A stretch of DNA of 64,000 nt, from contig CM018690.1 of NCBI GenBank assembly GCA_009363875.1, forward strand, positions 7,738,788-7,802,787, read 5' to 3'. A program made the translations under genes and the position numbers. Each line of letters starts with the position of its first letter. The stretch's first letter is position 1. The DNA comes from Mikania micrantha. Its lineage: Eukaryota; Streptophyta; Magnoliopsida; Asterales; Asteraceae. Under the pieces are notes generated by a model, which worked only from the letters and a program-made list of their open reading frames with translations, searched no databases and had not been told where the DNA came from. Of the stretch, positions 43,307 to 54,953 are shown in pieces.

Positions 43307-46300
43307 ACTCCTGAAGCAACAAAATCCATCGAATCAAGCGCGGTTTCGCATCTTTCTTGTTGAACAAGTATCTCAATGCCGCGTGATCGGTGTACACGAT
43401 TGTCTTGGAAAGCACGAGGTAAGATCTGAATTTGTCGAACGCGAAGACCACCGCAAGGAGCTCTTTCTCAGTAGTCGTGTAATGCTCCTGTGCGTCGTTC
43501 AAGGTCTTACTCGCATAGTAGATGGGGTGGAAGTGCTTGTCTCGTCGCTGCCCTAAGACCGCCCCAACCGCGAAGTCGCTCGCGTCACACATAAGCTCGA
43601 AAGGCGAGCTCCAATCGGGGGCAATCAAAATCGGGGCGTTCACTAACTTCTCCTTTAGTAGCTCAAACGCCCTCAAACACTCCTCAGAAAACACAAATGG
43701 GGCATCCTTCTCCAGAAGCTGAGTCATAGGCCTAGAAATTTTGGAAAAATCTTTAATGAACCGCCGGTAGAAGCCAGCGTGGCCTAAAAAGCTTCTAATG
43801 GATTTCACGTTGGTGGGTGGTGGAAGTTTGCTAATGGTCTCTATCTTAGCCTTATCCACCTCTATCCCAGCACGTGAAATCTTATGCCCTAGCACTATCC
43901 TCTCTTTTACCATAAAATGGCATTTCTCCCAATTCAGCATCAAATTCGTCTCAACACAACGTGCCAACATCCTATCCAAGTTCCTTAAGCAGTGATCAAA
44001 GGAACTCCCAAACACAGAAAAATCGTCCATGAACACCTCCATGGAGTCCTCAATCATATCATGGAATATCGCCACCATACATCGCTGAAAAGTGGCTGGA
44101 GCGTTACACAACCCAAATGGCATGCGGCGATACGCAAAAGTGCCATAAGGGCATGTAAACGTGGTCTTTTCTTGATCCTCTGCAGAAATAGGGATCTGAA
44201 AATAACCAGAAAATCCATCAAGGAAACAGTAGAACTGTTGCCCTGACAGACGCTCCAATATCTGATCGATAAAGGGTAGGGGAAAGTGATCTTTCCTCGT
44301 GGCATCATTCAACTTCCTGTAGTCAATACAGACTCTCCAACCTGTGACTGTCCGTGTCAGAATCAACTCATTCTTCTCATTAGTCACCACTGTCATCCCC
44401 CCCATCTTGGGGACGACCTGAACCGGACAGACCCATGCAGAGTCTGAGATCGGGTAAATCAGACCAGCATCCAACAACTTAAGCACCTCTTTCTTAACAA
44501 CCTCCTGCATGTTCGGGTTCAGTCTCCTCTGGCTCTGCACAACAGGCTTAAATTCATCCTCCATAAGAATCCTATGCGTGCAAAAGGAAGGGTTGATACC
44601 CTTAATGTCCATCAGCTTCCACGCAATTGCCTGTTTATGTGCCTTCAACACCTCAATCAACCTCTTCTTCTCCTCCTCTGTCAATTCAGCAGCAATAATG
44701 ACAGGTAATCGGGAATCCTCGTCCAGAAATGCATACTCTAGGTGAGATGGTAGTTCTTTAAGCTTCAAGGACGGGGGTGCCTCGATAGACGGCTTATCCG
44801 CTGGCTCTGCTCTATCTAAAACCTCACACACCTCTTGAGAGACTGGGATCTCATCAATCAAAACATCTGGATGTTGCTTACTAGAATAAACAGACATCCC
44901 TACATCCCTGTCCTCAACAACATCAGGATCACCTATCCTAATCTCACTCAAGCAACGATCCATGTGTGACATGACAGTGTCAATGAAGTACAAGGTATCG
45001 TCCTGGCTCTCTGTATGCTGCAAAGATCTACGGATCTCGAAAGTCACTGTCTCGTCTGCAACTCGAAGAGTAAGCTTACCATCACAGACATCAATCAATG
45101 CCTTGGCGGTAGCTAAGAATGGACGGCCTAAGATCAGTGGAACTTTCTCATCCTCCTCCATATCTAGAATCACAAAATCCACAGGGAACACAAACTTATC
45201 TATCTTAACTAGCAAATTCTCCACAATGCCCCTGGGATACTTAATTGATCTGTCAGCCAGCTGGATGCTCATGCGGGTGGGCTCAGGCTCGCCTAAGTCT
45301 AATTTAGCAAAAATCGAATAAGGCATCAAATTTATGCTTGCCCCATGGTCTGCTAAAGCATAGCTAACAGATGAGCTGCCTAATGTGCACGGGATAGTGA
45401 AGCTACCCGGATCAGTCTTCTTCTGTGGCAGCTTGTTCTGAACAACTGCAGAACATTTCTCACTCAGTGTAACAGTTGACAACTCCTCCATCTTCCTCTT
45501 GTTTGTCAACAAATCCTTCAGAAACTTCGCATACTTAGGCATATGTTGAAGTGCCTCAATAAATGAGATATTCACCTTAAGCTGCTTGAACAACTCAAGA
45601 AATCTCCCATACTCCTTCTCATATTTCTGTTGAAGGACTCTAGCAGGGTTTGGTATCTTGGAAAGGTCAATCTCCGGATCCTTCTTCTTCCCGGGAGTCT
45701 TCTCAGGTTGTGCTGTACTTGCTGGGACTAGCCTAGTGGGTTGCACCTCTCCTGGAGCCTCCATCTCTATCTCCTCGTCCATCACTTCCTCATCCTCAGC
45801 CAGTTCAACAACCGGTTTCTCTGTTCCAGTACTCATTCCACTCCTTGTAGTGATTGCCTTAGCATACCCTCTCGGGTTCTCTTCTGTCTTGCTAGGTAGA
45901 GAACCTGACTGTCTCTCACCCAGCTGACCAGCAATCTGACTTACTTGCCTCTCAAGATTCTGCAATGCTGCCCCTTGACTTTTAATCATAGTGTTATGCT
46001 CCTTGTGTTGAGCCTTACTCTCAGTAATGAATTGAGTCAATAGCTGGGCCTGTTGTTGCATCATCTCCTCCAAAGTGGACTTCTTCTCCCCATAACCACC
46101 ACTACTCTGACCTGGTTCTCTAAACAGATTCTGCATCGGAGGTCTAGAGTTAAACCCAGGTGGGTTACCACTCTTCCAGGTGAAACCTGGTTGGTTCCTC
46201 CCTCTCGAGTTATAGGAATTGCCAAAGGCATTTCCAGGTCCTCGGTTAGGATTTCTCACATAGTCAACCTGCTCTTGAGATTCATCAGTCATCTGAGGAC

Positions 46301-46721
46301 ACTGAATGGTCTCATGTCCTCCTCTACACACTTCACACCTTGCATTGTTCTTCACTTGCATGTCCTTGACTAGTTTGGTCAATGCTTCAACTTGGGCTGT
46401 TAAAGCAGTATTCGAATCAACATGCAAGACTCCAGTTTTCTGAGTGGCAGTGGATTTTCCCCTGGTGGGATATTGATAGCTACTCATAGCCATGTTCTCA
46501 AACAACTTCAGGCATTCATCGGGGGTCATATTGGTAAGCAAATTACCCCCAGCAGTGGAATCGAGTGTATGCCTTGTAGCAAAAGTAACTCCATTATAAA
46601 ACTTCTCAACCAATGCCCAATCCTCAAGCCCATGATGTGGACACCTATTCAACATCTCCTTAAACCTCTCCCAAGTAGCAAAGAAACTCTCTCCCTCCTC
46701 CTGCTGAAATGAATGAATCAA
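43179..46721 (-). CDS. Gag C-terminus, protease, RT and RNase H of A1
   Basis: A 1,180-residue open frame. It includes the end of capsid (FYNGVTFATR), a zinc knuckle CEVCRGGHETIQC (residues 129-141), a long Gln/Glu-rich linker, protease with ADHGASINLM (about residue 457), and RT with GWRVCIDYRKLNDATRKDHF, MPFGLCNAPATFQ and catalytic FMDD (897-900). RNase H follows (MCDASDFAVGA, TDHAALRYLF). The sequence is of the Athila clade (the insert GGMTVVTNEKNELI is typical). Its start codon at 46721 is only the first after a frameshift; the real gag start is at 47115. It ends out of frame at the 4-bp insertion. Confidence 0.9.
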   Translation of the reverse strand: MIHSFQQEEGESFFATWERFKEMLNRCPHHGLEDWALVEKFYNGVTFATRHTLDSTAGGNLLTNMTPDECLKLFENMAMSSYQYPTRGKSTATQKTGVLHVDSNTALTAQVEALTKLVKDMQVKNNARCEVCRGGHETIQCPQMTDESQEQVDYVRNPNRGPGNAFGNSYNSRGRNQPGFTWKSGNPPGFNSRPPMQNLFREPGQSSGGYGEKKSTLEEMMQQQAQLLTQFITESKAQHKEHNTMIKSQGAALQNLERQVSQIAGQLGERQSGSLPSKTEENPRGYAKAITTRSGMSTGTEKPVVELAEDEEVMDEEIEMEAPGEVQPTRLVPASTAQPEKTPGKKKDPEIDLSKIPNPARVLQQKYEKEYGRFLELFKQLKVNISFIEALQHMPKYAKFLKDLLTNKRKMEELSTVTLSEKCSAVVQNKLPQKKTDPGSFTIPCTLGSSSVSYALADHGASINLMPYSIFAKLDLGEPEPTRMSIQLADRSIKYPRGIVENLLVKIDKFVFPVDFVILDMEEDEKVPLILGRPFLATAKALIDVCDGKLTLRVADETVTFEIRRSLQHTESQDDTLYFIDTVMSHMDRCLSEIRIGDPDVVEDRDVGMSVYSSKQHPDVLIDEIPVSQEVCEVLDRAEPADKPSIEAPPSLKLKELPSHLEYAFLDEDSRLPVIIAAELTEEEKKRLIEVLKAHKQAIAWKLMDIKGINPSFCTHRILMEDEFKPVVQSQRRLNPNMQEVVKKEVLKLLDAGLIYPISDSAWVCPVQVVPKMGGMTVVTNEKNELILTRTVTGWRVCIDYRKLNDATRKDHFPLPFIDQILERLSGQQFYCFLDGFSGYFQIPISAEDQEKTTFTCPYGTFAYRRMPFGLCNAPATFQRCMVAIFHDMIEDSMEVFMDDFSVFGSSFDHCLRNLDRMLARCVETNLMLNWEKCHFMVKERIVLGHKISRAGIEVDKAKIETISKLPPPTNVKSIRSFLGHAGFYRRFIKDFSKISRPMTQLLEKDAPFVFSEECLRAFELLKEKLVNAPILIAPDWSSPFELMCDASDFAVGAVLGQRRDKHFHPIYYASKTLNDAQEHYTTTEKELLAVVFAFDKFRSYLVLSKTIVYTDHAALRYLFNKKDAKPRLIRWILLLQEFDIEIRDKKGAENVAADHLSRLENPKRERGDAGYGHRGYLSS

Positions 46722-47115
46722 ACTCCTAAGTCGCAGTTTTGGCAGGTGGGAAATACTTGGTCAGAAACAGTTCCTGCATCTCATCCCAAGTAGTGATCGA
46801 TCCAGATGGAAGGGACTCAAGCCAAGTGATGGCTTTGTCCTTAAGAGAAAATGGAAAGAGACGCAGAAAGACAGCATCATCAGAAACACCTTTGATCTTA
46901 AAGGTGTCACACATACGCAGGAACTGACCCAGATGAGCATTGGGGTCCTCCTCGGGTAGTCCATGAAATTTAGATGAGTGAATGATCAGATATCAGATTT
47001 GAGTCGGGATGTACCAGTTGTCCTCGGTGACAACTGGTCGAGTGATGGAAGAACGATTGCCAGCAGCAGTCGGCTTGGCAAAATCAGCAACGGTCCTCCT
47101 AGCAGGTGCAGCCAT
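46722..47115 (-). pseudogene. Gag N-terminus of A1
   Basis: ATG 47115 (MAAPARRTVADFAKP) opens gag. TGA at 46993-46995 interrupts it after NWYIPTQI, then the same frame continues KFHGLPEEDPNAHLGQFL, MCDTFKIKGVSDD and LRLFPFSLKDKAITW. A 2-bp deletion near 46730 (A2 has GTGC where A1 has GC) shifts the frame into the next entry. The TGA is shared with A2. In intact Athila relatives this is the capsid part of the polyprotein. Confidence 0.8.
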
Positions 47116-47639
47116 CTCTCCTATAGCAGTGTTGTGTGTGCAGTGAAAAAGAAGGTGAGATCGTAACCTCGAGTGAAACTCTCTCTGGCTCGGCAAAAGC
47201 AGTGTACTCAGGTGACTCCGGCCGTCTACTGCGGTGCATGCACTGTAACAATATAAGAAAAGAAAAAGAAAAGAAATATGATTACTTACTAAAGTTAACC
47301 TAATTAATACTAACTATCTAATAAATTACTAACCTGAATAAGAAATAATCACCAAACAAAGACAAAACTCAAAAGAAAGACCTACTATCTAAAAGGAAAT
47401 ATAAAAGGATCCTAGAAACAGAAACTTACTAAGAATAGAAACCTGCCAAAAATAGCAGCTGCTAAAAATGGCAAGTCCCGAAAAGACGTCAAACAACTAA
47501 AAACAGACACTTACTAAAAATGGAAAGTTTCTAAAAATAGAAAGTTACTAAATATGGAAGTACCTATGAATAGAAACTTACTACGAAACTAAAAAGGAAA
47601 ACTAGGTCTAAAGCTAAGGTAAATCTAAGGATTACCGCA
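47116..47639 (-). other. 5' leader of A1 with tandem-like motif
   Basis: Untranslated leader between primer site and gag. At 47410-47590 it contains a loose tandem array of AAACTTACTAA / AAAATGGAAAG words (about 8-9 units). The same array is present in A2 (55250-55440). Confidence 0.65.
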
Positions 47640-47657
47640 TCCCTGGCAACGGCGCCA
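47640..47657 (-). promoter_or_regulatory. Primer binding site of A1 (tRNA-Asp type)
   Basis: Minus-strand TGGCGCCGTTGCCAGGGA lies six bases after the LTR end. This is the TGGCGCC primer site common to Athila-clade elements. A2 has TGGCGCCGTTGCCGGGGA, so A1 carries one substitution. Confidence 0.9.
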
Positions 47658-47663
47658 AAAACT

Positions 47664-49595
47664 TGATGTGTCGGTTTATATATATAGAAAATGATGGTTC
47701 AACACTATCGAGTAATAAATCGAAATACCCTAAACCGAACTACACACTACAGGCAAGTGTACCTGACGTATGAAGTATAGCTAAGGAAAGTCCGGATATC
47801 GAACCTAAGGACACGGAATTGGCTAATAAACCCTAACTGGAAACCTAACAAAATAAGAAACTTACTAAATTTAGAAAACGGAATTTGTTTTACGAAAATG
47901 ACTTTAAACAATTAAAGAGATTAAGAAAACTAAGTAAGTCAACTTAGTTACCGCAAGAACTAGAAAACCAAATACGAAGGAGATTCTACCTAGACTAGGA
48001 ATCCTAAAGGAATCTAACAGTTATCGGGAATGCTTGCTTGAATGACACCGGATCTAATGATACAACCAATTCAGGAACTTAAGGAATGCTAGATCTCCTG
48101 TTCAGACAATCCAACACTTAGAAAGATCCTACTAGTTGTGTAAAGCTTACCGGGGTGTAATGATGGATTACCGAGTCGGTCTTTCCAAACTACCAATGCT
48201 TAAGATTTCTATGGTTGAATAATTAGGTCAATCTCAACAACCACAATGTACCAAAGCACAAATGAATCAATCTAATCTAGATTAATTATGAATTTGAAAT
48301 ACATGGCATAAACAATCAACAAATAATCCAATGATCATGCAAATTACCCAAAAACCTGTTTAAACCATGATATCCCAACACCTTAGTACTTGATTAGCCT
48401 TTAAGGTGGTTATCCCACTGATTACAATCTGATTATATGAAATTCTTATGATTTACTATGATTAGTCAAATCACAATTAGGTTAAAACCAAGTTTTTAGC
48501 CCAAAATCATGTGAAAATCGAGTTTTTATCGAAACCGATTCAAACCTTGTCCACAAAATAGTTTAAGCATATAATCAAATCATTCACAATAGTTTAATAA
48601 CATTCACAATGATTCAAAATCAGATTCAAATCAAAAGCAACGATTCATTCAATCAAACAAACCCGAAAAACCGAAAAATCATCCAATAATCATCCGTAAT
48701 CTAGATAGAATTAAAGATCTAGCCAAAAATCATCATCCAAACATTCATAAACATGAAATCAGATCTAATCATGGTAGAAAATTCGAAAAAAAACTGAAAC
48801 GAAAAACTACGATGCATAAACAAACCCGAAAACGCGATCCGAGCACTTGTATACGCGATTTGAGCCTCCCCCGAGCGTCCGAATCGATCCCAAAGCTCCA
48901 AAATCTTCAAAAATATGCTTTCCCTTCGTATTCAGCCGTCCTTGGGTGATTAAAACGCGAATTAGGGTTTTAAATTGCTTAAATATGTGAAAATTCGCTA
49001 AAGGTTCGCGATCTAGGGTCCATGGGCCGGTTCAGTGGGCTCAAAAGGGTCACAAGAGGTCCAATGGAGCGGTCAAAGGGGCCAGTCAACGCGGGTGAAC
49101 AGGCGCAAGGCCGGTCAACGCGCTGGAGATGGGCGCGGGTCATGGGGCGGGCGGCCGGGTGCGGCGCGGATCCTGCTGTGTGGCAATGTGGGTTTCACGC
49201 GGGTCAAGGAAGATCCGACCGGTATCTTCGCGGGTCCTAGGGCTAGGTGGCGCGTCAGGAAGCTGCCACGTGTCCCAGGCGGCTGAAACTTCATCAAGAT
49301 TGCAAAAACACCCCTGCACTTGCTGAAATTCGATTTTTAAGCCCCAGAACCTCCTAAAGAGCAACTTTTTAACACCGGAACTTCTAAAAATTATATTTCT
49401 CGCTCCCATATTTCATAAAATATATTCCGGGCTTCGGTTTCTTCGTAAATGCGAACGTTTATTCTCACGAAACCTACAAAAGTAACATTAAAAATTAGAA
49501 TTAGTAAAAATACTTAAAACCTAATAAAAACTAATAAAATAAGATAAAATAATAAAAAATAAATACAAAAACGATGTGTAATTAACAACACATCA
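47664..49595 (-). repeat. LTR shared by A1 (5') and A2 (3')
   Basis: About 1.93 kb, TGATGTGT...ACACATCA. It is followed on each side by element-internal sequence (A1 primer site on the left, A2 polypurine tract on the right) and not by a target duplication. It is nearly identical to 55505-57448 by eye, apart from scattered substitutions and a 12-bp difference near 49525. Confidence 0.9.
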
Positions 49596-49610
49596 AAAAT
49601 CCCCACACTT
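49596..49610 (-). promoter_or_regulatory. Polypurine tract of A2
   Basis: Minus-strand AAGTGTGGGGATTTT adjoins the LTR. Confidence 0.85.
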
Positions 49611-50345
49611 GAACTTTGCTTGTCCCTAAGCAAACCTAAAACAACACAAAACGAAACCTAATTCACAAACGTTTCACATCAAGCAAAACCGAACATGGGT
49701 TAACGATTTAATTACACAATCAATCACAAGACTTACAACGGTCAATAGATTTACAACCCAATCAGATATCAATGAAGCAATTTTTAAAAACATGGGATTT
49801 CCTAATCAAGATTCACCTGTTTTTTGAGCATCCAACCATATATGCTCACACCACTCACAATTGTCACTCATCCCTCGGTTAAATATATGGATTTTTGCAA
49901 GTGAACTCTCATAACCTAACACTGCAACAATGCTAACATAAGCTTGTGCTATAATCAAATCTCCACATAATATCAAGATTAACACAGATCAAAAGGACTT
50001 TAAAAGGGTGGGCTTAGGTTAAGGGTAGGTAATGTATAATTTTAAAGTAGCTAAAAAAACAAAAGAAAGTCCGGTAGTTGACTTTATTCACAAACAATAA
50101 CTAAAACGGAACAAGCTGCCAACACTTGGTCTTCCTTGACCTTTTATTCACACATTACTCAATTTTTTTTCATTTTCTTTCTTTCTTTTTTTTTTTCAAA
50201 TAATCAACATAAACACGTAACTGTCTAACTAACCGGATGTCTTGAAATTAAACTGGGTGATCAAATGAAAAGGGTGAACCTAATGCCTTAATCATCTCTG
50301 TGTCAGATCTTAATCAAAGTCTCAAATTGTATACAAGCACAAGTT
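49611..50345 (-). other. Residual 3' non-coding region of A2
   Basis: Collinear with 40312-41042 of A1, then joined directly to the integrase reading frame by the deletion. No ORF. Confidence 0.6.
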
Positions 50346-51749
50346 CTAAAGCTGCAAGGCTTTCTCCATCTGCTTATTGCAGAAGTGGGTGCCTCTATCA
50401 CTAATCAAGGCTTTGGGAGTACCAAAGCATGCAAATAACTTCTTCAGAAATCTCACTACAACCCGGGCATCATTCGTGGGGCAAGGTTGGGCCTCTACCC
50501 ACTTAGATACATAGTCAACAGCAACCAGGATGTAACGGTTCCCTCGAGACATCGGGAACGGTCCCATGAAATCAATACCCCATAAGTCAAAAATCTCACA
50601 AACCTGAATGGATGTCTGGGGCATCTCATTACGGGATGAGATGTTGCCAACTCTTTGGCAACTGTCACAACTCTTCACAAACCCATGTGCATCCTTATAT
50701 ATCGTCGGCCAAAAGAAACCAGAATCGAAAACCTTCTTCGCTGTCAGTGTTGCTCCATGGTGTCCTCCGGTCGGTCCCTCGTGGCAATGCCTTAGGATGT
50801 CGGCTGCCTCAGCTCCATGCACACAACGTCGAATCACCTGATCTGCTCCAACTCTAAACAAGTATGGGTCATCCCACAAATAGTGCTTCACATCAGCAAA
50901 GAACTTCTTCTTTTGCTGGTGAGTCAACCCCTTCAGTGATATACCATCAGCCAGATAGTTCGCAAAGTCAGCAAACCATGGCAACCCCTGTTGATCGGCC
51001 TTTACTATCATCAAAAATTCATGAGGAAAGGTATCCCCGATGGCCATATCCTGCATCTCCTCTTGCTCGGGATTCTCAAGTCTTGACAAATGATCTGCGG
51101 CCACATTTTCTGCTCCCTTCTTGTCTCGTATCTCAATATCAAACTCCTGAAGCAACAAAATCCATCGAATCAAGCGTGGTTTCGCATCTTTCTTGTTGAA
51201 CAAGTATCTCAATGCTGCGTGATCGGTGTACACGATTGTCTTGGAAAGCACGAGGTAAGATCTGAATTTGTCGAACGCGAAGACCACCGCAAGGAGCTCT
51301 TTCTCAGTAGTCGTGTAATGCTCCTGTGCGTCGTTCAAGGTCTTACTCGCATAGTAGATGCTGTGGAAGTGCTTGTCTCGTCGCTGTCCTAAGACCGCCC
51401 CAACCGCGAAGTCGCTCGCGTCACACATAAGCTCGAAAGGCGAGCTCCAATCGGGGGCAATCAAAATCGGGGCGTTCACTAACTTCTCCTTTAGTAGCTC
51501 AAACGCCCTCAAACACTCCTCAGAAAACACAAATGGGGCATCCTTCTCCAGAAGCTGAGTCATAGGCCTAGAAATTTTGGAAAAATCTTTAATGAACCGC
51601 CGGTAGAAGCCAGCGTGGCCTAAAAAGCTTCTAATGGATTTCACGTTGGTGGGTGGTGGAAGTTTGCTGATGGTCTCTATCTTAGCCTTATCCACCTCTA
51701 TCCCAGCACGTGAAATCTTATGACCTAGCACTATCCCCTCTTTTACCAT
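50346..51749 (-). pseudogene. RNase H and truncated integrase of A2
   Basis: A 467-residue open frame: end of RT (VLGHKISRAGIEVDK), RNase H (MCDASDFAVGA, TDHAALRYLF), then, without the frameshift found in A1, LSRLENPEQEEMQDMAIGD into integrase. Integrase has the HHCC finger and two Asp residues (WGIDFMGPFP, ALISDRGTHF) but is cut by the deletion before the catalytic Glu. The protein therefore cannot integrate. Upstream, a stop at 51765 separates it from RT. Confidence 0.85.
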
Positions 51750-51764
51750 AAAATGGCATTTCTC

Positions 51765-52562
51765 CTAATTCAGCATCAAATTCGTCTCAACACAACGTGC
51801 CAACATCCTATCCAAGTTCCTTAAGCAGTGATCAAAGGAACTCCCAAACACAAAAAAATCGTCCATGAACACCTCCATGGAGTCCTCAATCATATCATGG
51901 AATATCGCCACCATACATCGCTGAAAAGTGGCTGGAGCGTTACACAACCCAAATGGCATGCGGCGATACGCAAAAGTGCCATAAGGGCATGTAAACGTGG
52001 TCTTTTCTTGATCCTCTGCAGAAATAGGGATTTGAAAATAACCAGAAAATCCATCAAGGAAACAGTAGAACTGTTGCCCTGACAGGCGCTCCAACATCTG
52101 ATCGATAAAGGGTAGGGGAAAGTGATCTTTCCTCGTGGCATCATTCAACTTCCTGTAGTCAATACAGACTCTCCAACCTGTGACTGTCCGTGTCAGAATC
52201 AACTCATTCTTCTCATTAGTCACCACTGTCATCCCCCCTTTCTTGGGGACGACATGAACCGGACTGACCCATGCAGAGTCTGAGATCGGGTAAATCAGAC
52301 CAGCATCCAACAACTTAAGCACCTCTTTCTTAACAACCTCCTGCATGTTCGGGTTCAGTCTCCTCTGGCTCTGCACAACAGGCTTAAATTCATCCTCCAT
52401 AAGAATCCTATGCGTGCAAAAGGAAGGGTTAATACCCTTAATGTCCATCAGCTTCCACGCAATTGCCTGTTTATGTGCCTTGAACACCTCAATCAACCTC
52501 TTCTTCTCCTCCTCTGTCAATTCAGCAGTAATAATGACAGGTAATCGGGAATCCTCGTCCAA
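51765..52562 (-). pseudogene. Reverse transcriptase of A2
   Basis: RT core from DEFKPVVQSQRRLNPN to FMDDFFVFG (Ser to Phe next to the active site compared with A1), then LMLN followed by TAG at 51765-51767 where A1 has Trp. The upstream end is a TAA at 52590-52592 (Glu in A1). The active-site FMDD itself is kept. Confidence 0.85.
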
Positions 52563-52589
52563 AAATGCATACTTAAGGTGAGATGGTAG

Positions 52590-54491
52590 TTATTTAAGCT
52601 CCAAGGACGGGGGTGCCTCGACAGACGGCTTATCCGCTGGCTCTGCTCTATCTAAAACCTCACACACCTCTTGAGAGACTGGGATCTCATCAATCAAAAC
52701 ATCTGGATGTTGCTTACTGGAATAAACAGACATCCCTACCTCCCTGTCCTCAACAACATAAGGATCACCTATCCTAATCTCACTCAAGCAACGATCCATG
52801 TGCGACATGACAGTGTCAATGAAGTACAAGGTATCGTCCTGGCTCTCTGTATGCTGCAAAGATCTACGGATCTCGAAAGTCACTGTCTCGTCTGCAACTC
52901 GAAGAGTAAGCTTACCATCACAGACATCAATCAATGCCTTGGCGGTAGCTAAGAATGGACGGCCTAAGATCAGTGGAACTTTCTCATCCTCCTCCATCTC
53001 TAGAATCACAAAATCCACAGGGAACACAAACTTATCTATCTTAACTAGCAAATTCTCCACAATGCCCCTGGGATACTTAATTGATCTGTCAGCCAGCTGG
53101 ATGCTCATGCGGGTGGGCTCAGGCTCGCCTAAGTCTAATTTAGCAAAAATCGAATAAGGCATCAAATTTATGCTTGCCCCATGGTCCGCTAAAGCATAGC
53201 TAACAGATGAGCTGCCTAATGTGCACGGGATAGTGAAGCTACCCGGATCAGTCTTCTTCTGTGGCAGCTTGTTCTGAACAACTGCAGAACATTTCTCACT
53301 CAGTGTAACAGTTGACAACTCCTCCATCTTCCTCTTGTTTGTCAACAAATCCTTCAGAAACTTCGCATACTTAGGCATATGTTGAAGTGCCTCAACAAAT
53401 GAGATATTCACCTTAAGCTGCTTGAACAACTCAAGAAATATCCCATACTCCTTCTCATATTTCTGTTGAAGGACTCTAGCAGGGTTTGGTATCTTGGAAA
53501 GGTCAATCTCCGGATCCTTCTTCTTCCCGGGAGTCTTCTCAGGTTGTGTTGTACTTGCTGGGACTAGCCTAGTGGGTTGCACCTCTCCTGGAGCCTCCAT
53601 CTCTATCTCCTCGTCCATCACTTCCTCATCCTCAGCCAGTTCAACAACCGGTTTCTCTGTTCCAGTACTCATTCCACTCCTTGTAGTGATTGCCTTAGCA
53701 TACCCTCTCGGGTTCTCTTCTGTCTTGCTAGGTAGAGAACCTGACTGTCTCTCACCCAGCTGACTAGCAATCTGACTTACTTGCCTCTCAAGATTCTGCA
53801 ATGCTGCCCCTTGACTTTTAATCATAGTGTCATGCTCCTTGTGTTGAGCCTTACTCTCAGTAATGAATTGAGTCAATAGCTGGGCCTGTTGTTGCATCAT
53901 CTCCTCCAAAGTGGACTTCTTCTCCCCATAACCACCACTACTCTGACCTGGTTCTCTAAACAGATTCTGCATCGGAGGTCTAGAGTTAAACCCAGGTGGG
54001 TTACCACTCTTCCAGGTGAAACCTGGTTGGTTCCTCCCTCTCAAGTTATAGGAATTGCCAAAGGCATTTCCAGGTCCTCGGTTAGGATTTCCCACATAGT
54101 CAACCTGCTCTTGAGATTCATCAGTCATCTGAGGACACTGAATGGTCTCATGTCCTCCTCTACACACTTCACACCTTGCATTGTTCTTCACTTGCATGTC
54201 CTTGACTAGTTTGGTCAATGCTTCAACTTGGGCTGTTAAAGCAGTATTCGGATCAACATGCAAGACTCCAGTTTTCTGAGTGGCAGTGGATTTTCCCCTG
54301 GTGGGATATTGATAGCTACTCATAGCCATGTTCTCAAACAACTTCAGGCATTCATCGGGGGTCATATTGGTAAGCAAATTACCCCCAGCAGTGGAATCGA
54401 GTGTATGCCTTGTAGCAAAAGTAACTCCATTATAAAACTTTTCAACCAATGCCCAATCCTCAAGCCCATGATGTGGACACCTATTCAACAT
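52590..54491 (-). pseudogene. Gag C-terminus and protease of A2
   Basis: A 633-residue frame: capsid end, zinc knuckle CEVCRGGHETIQC, linker, and protease ADHGASINLM. It is bounded by TAG at 54492-54494 upstream (Glu in A1) and TAA at 52590 downstream. Apart from these stops it is almost identical to A1. Confidence 0.85.
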
Positions 54492-54953
54492 CTACTTAAA
54501 CCTCTCCCAAGTAGCAAAGAAACTCTCTCCCTCCTCCTGCTGAAATGAATGAATCAAACTCCTAAGTCGTGCAGTTTTGGCAGGTAGGAAATACTTGGTC
54601 AGAAACAGTTCCTGCATCTCATCCCAAGTAGTGATCGATCCAGATGGAAGGGACTCAAGCCAAGTGATGGCTTTGTCCTCAAGAGAAAATGGAAAGAGAC
54701 GCAGAAAGACAGCATCATCAGAAACACCTTTGATCTTAAAGGTGTCACACATACGCAGGAACTGACCCAGATGAGCATTGGGGTCCTCCTCGGGCAGTCC
54801 ATGAAATTTTGATGAGTGAATGATCAGATATCAAATTTGAGTCGGGATGTACCAGTTGTCCTCGGTGACAACTGGTCGAGTGATGGAAGAACGATTGCCA
54901 GCAGCAGTCGGCTTGGCAAAATCAGCAACGGTCCTCCTAGCAGGTGCAGCCAT
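54492..54953 (-). pseudogene. Gag N-terminus of A2
   Basis: ATG 54953 (MAAPARRTVADFAKP), TGA at 54831-54833, then continuing KFHGLPEEDPNAHL, MCDTFKIKGVSDD and FFATWERFK to TAG at 54492. It is not frameshifted at 54570, unlike A1. Confidence 0.8.

Larger units (their letters stand above)
40297..47663 (-). mobile_element. Athila-like Ty3/gypsy element A1, internal region
   Basis: Minus-strand internal region: primer site (47640-47657), leader, gag, protease, RT, RNase H, integrase, a 1.5-kb 3' non-coding part and a polypurine tract. Four main lesions were found: a TGA in gag, a 2-bp loss in gag, a 4-bp gain before integrase, and a TGA near the integrase end. There is no env-like ORF, although many Athila elements have one. 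Confidence 0.9.
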
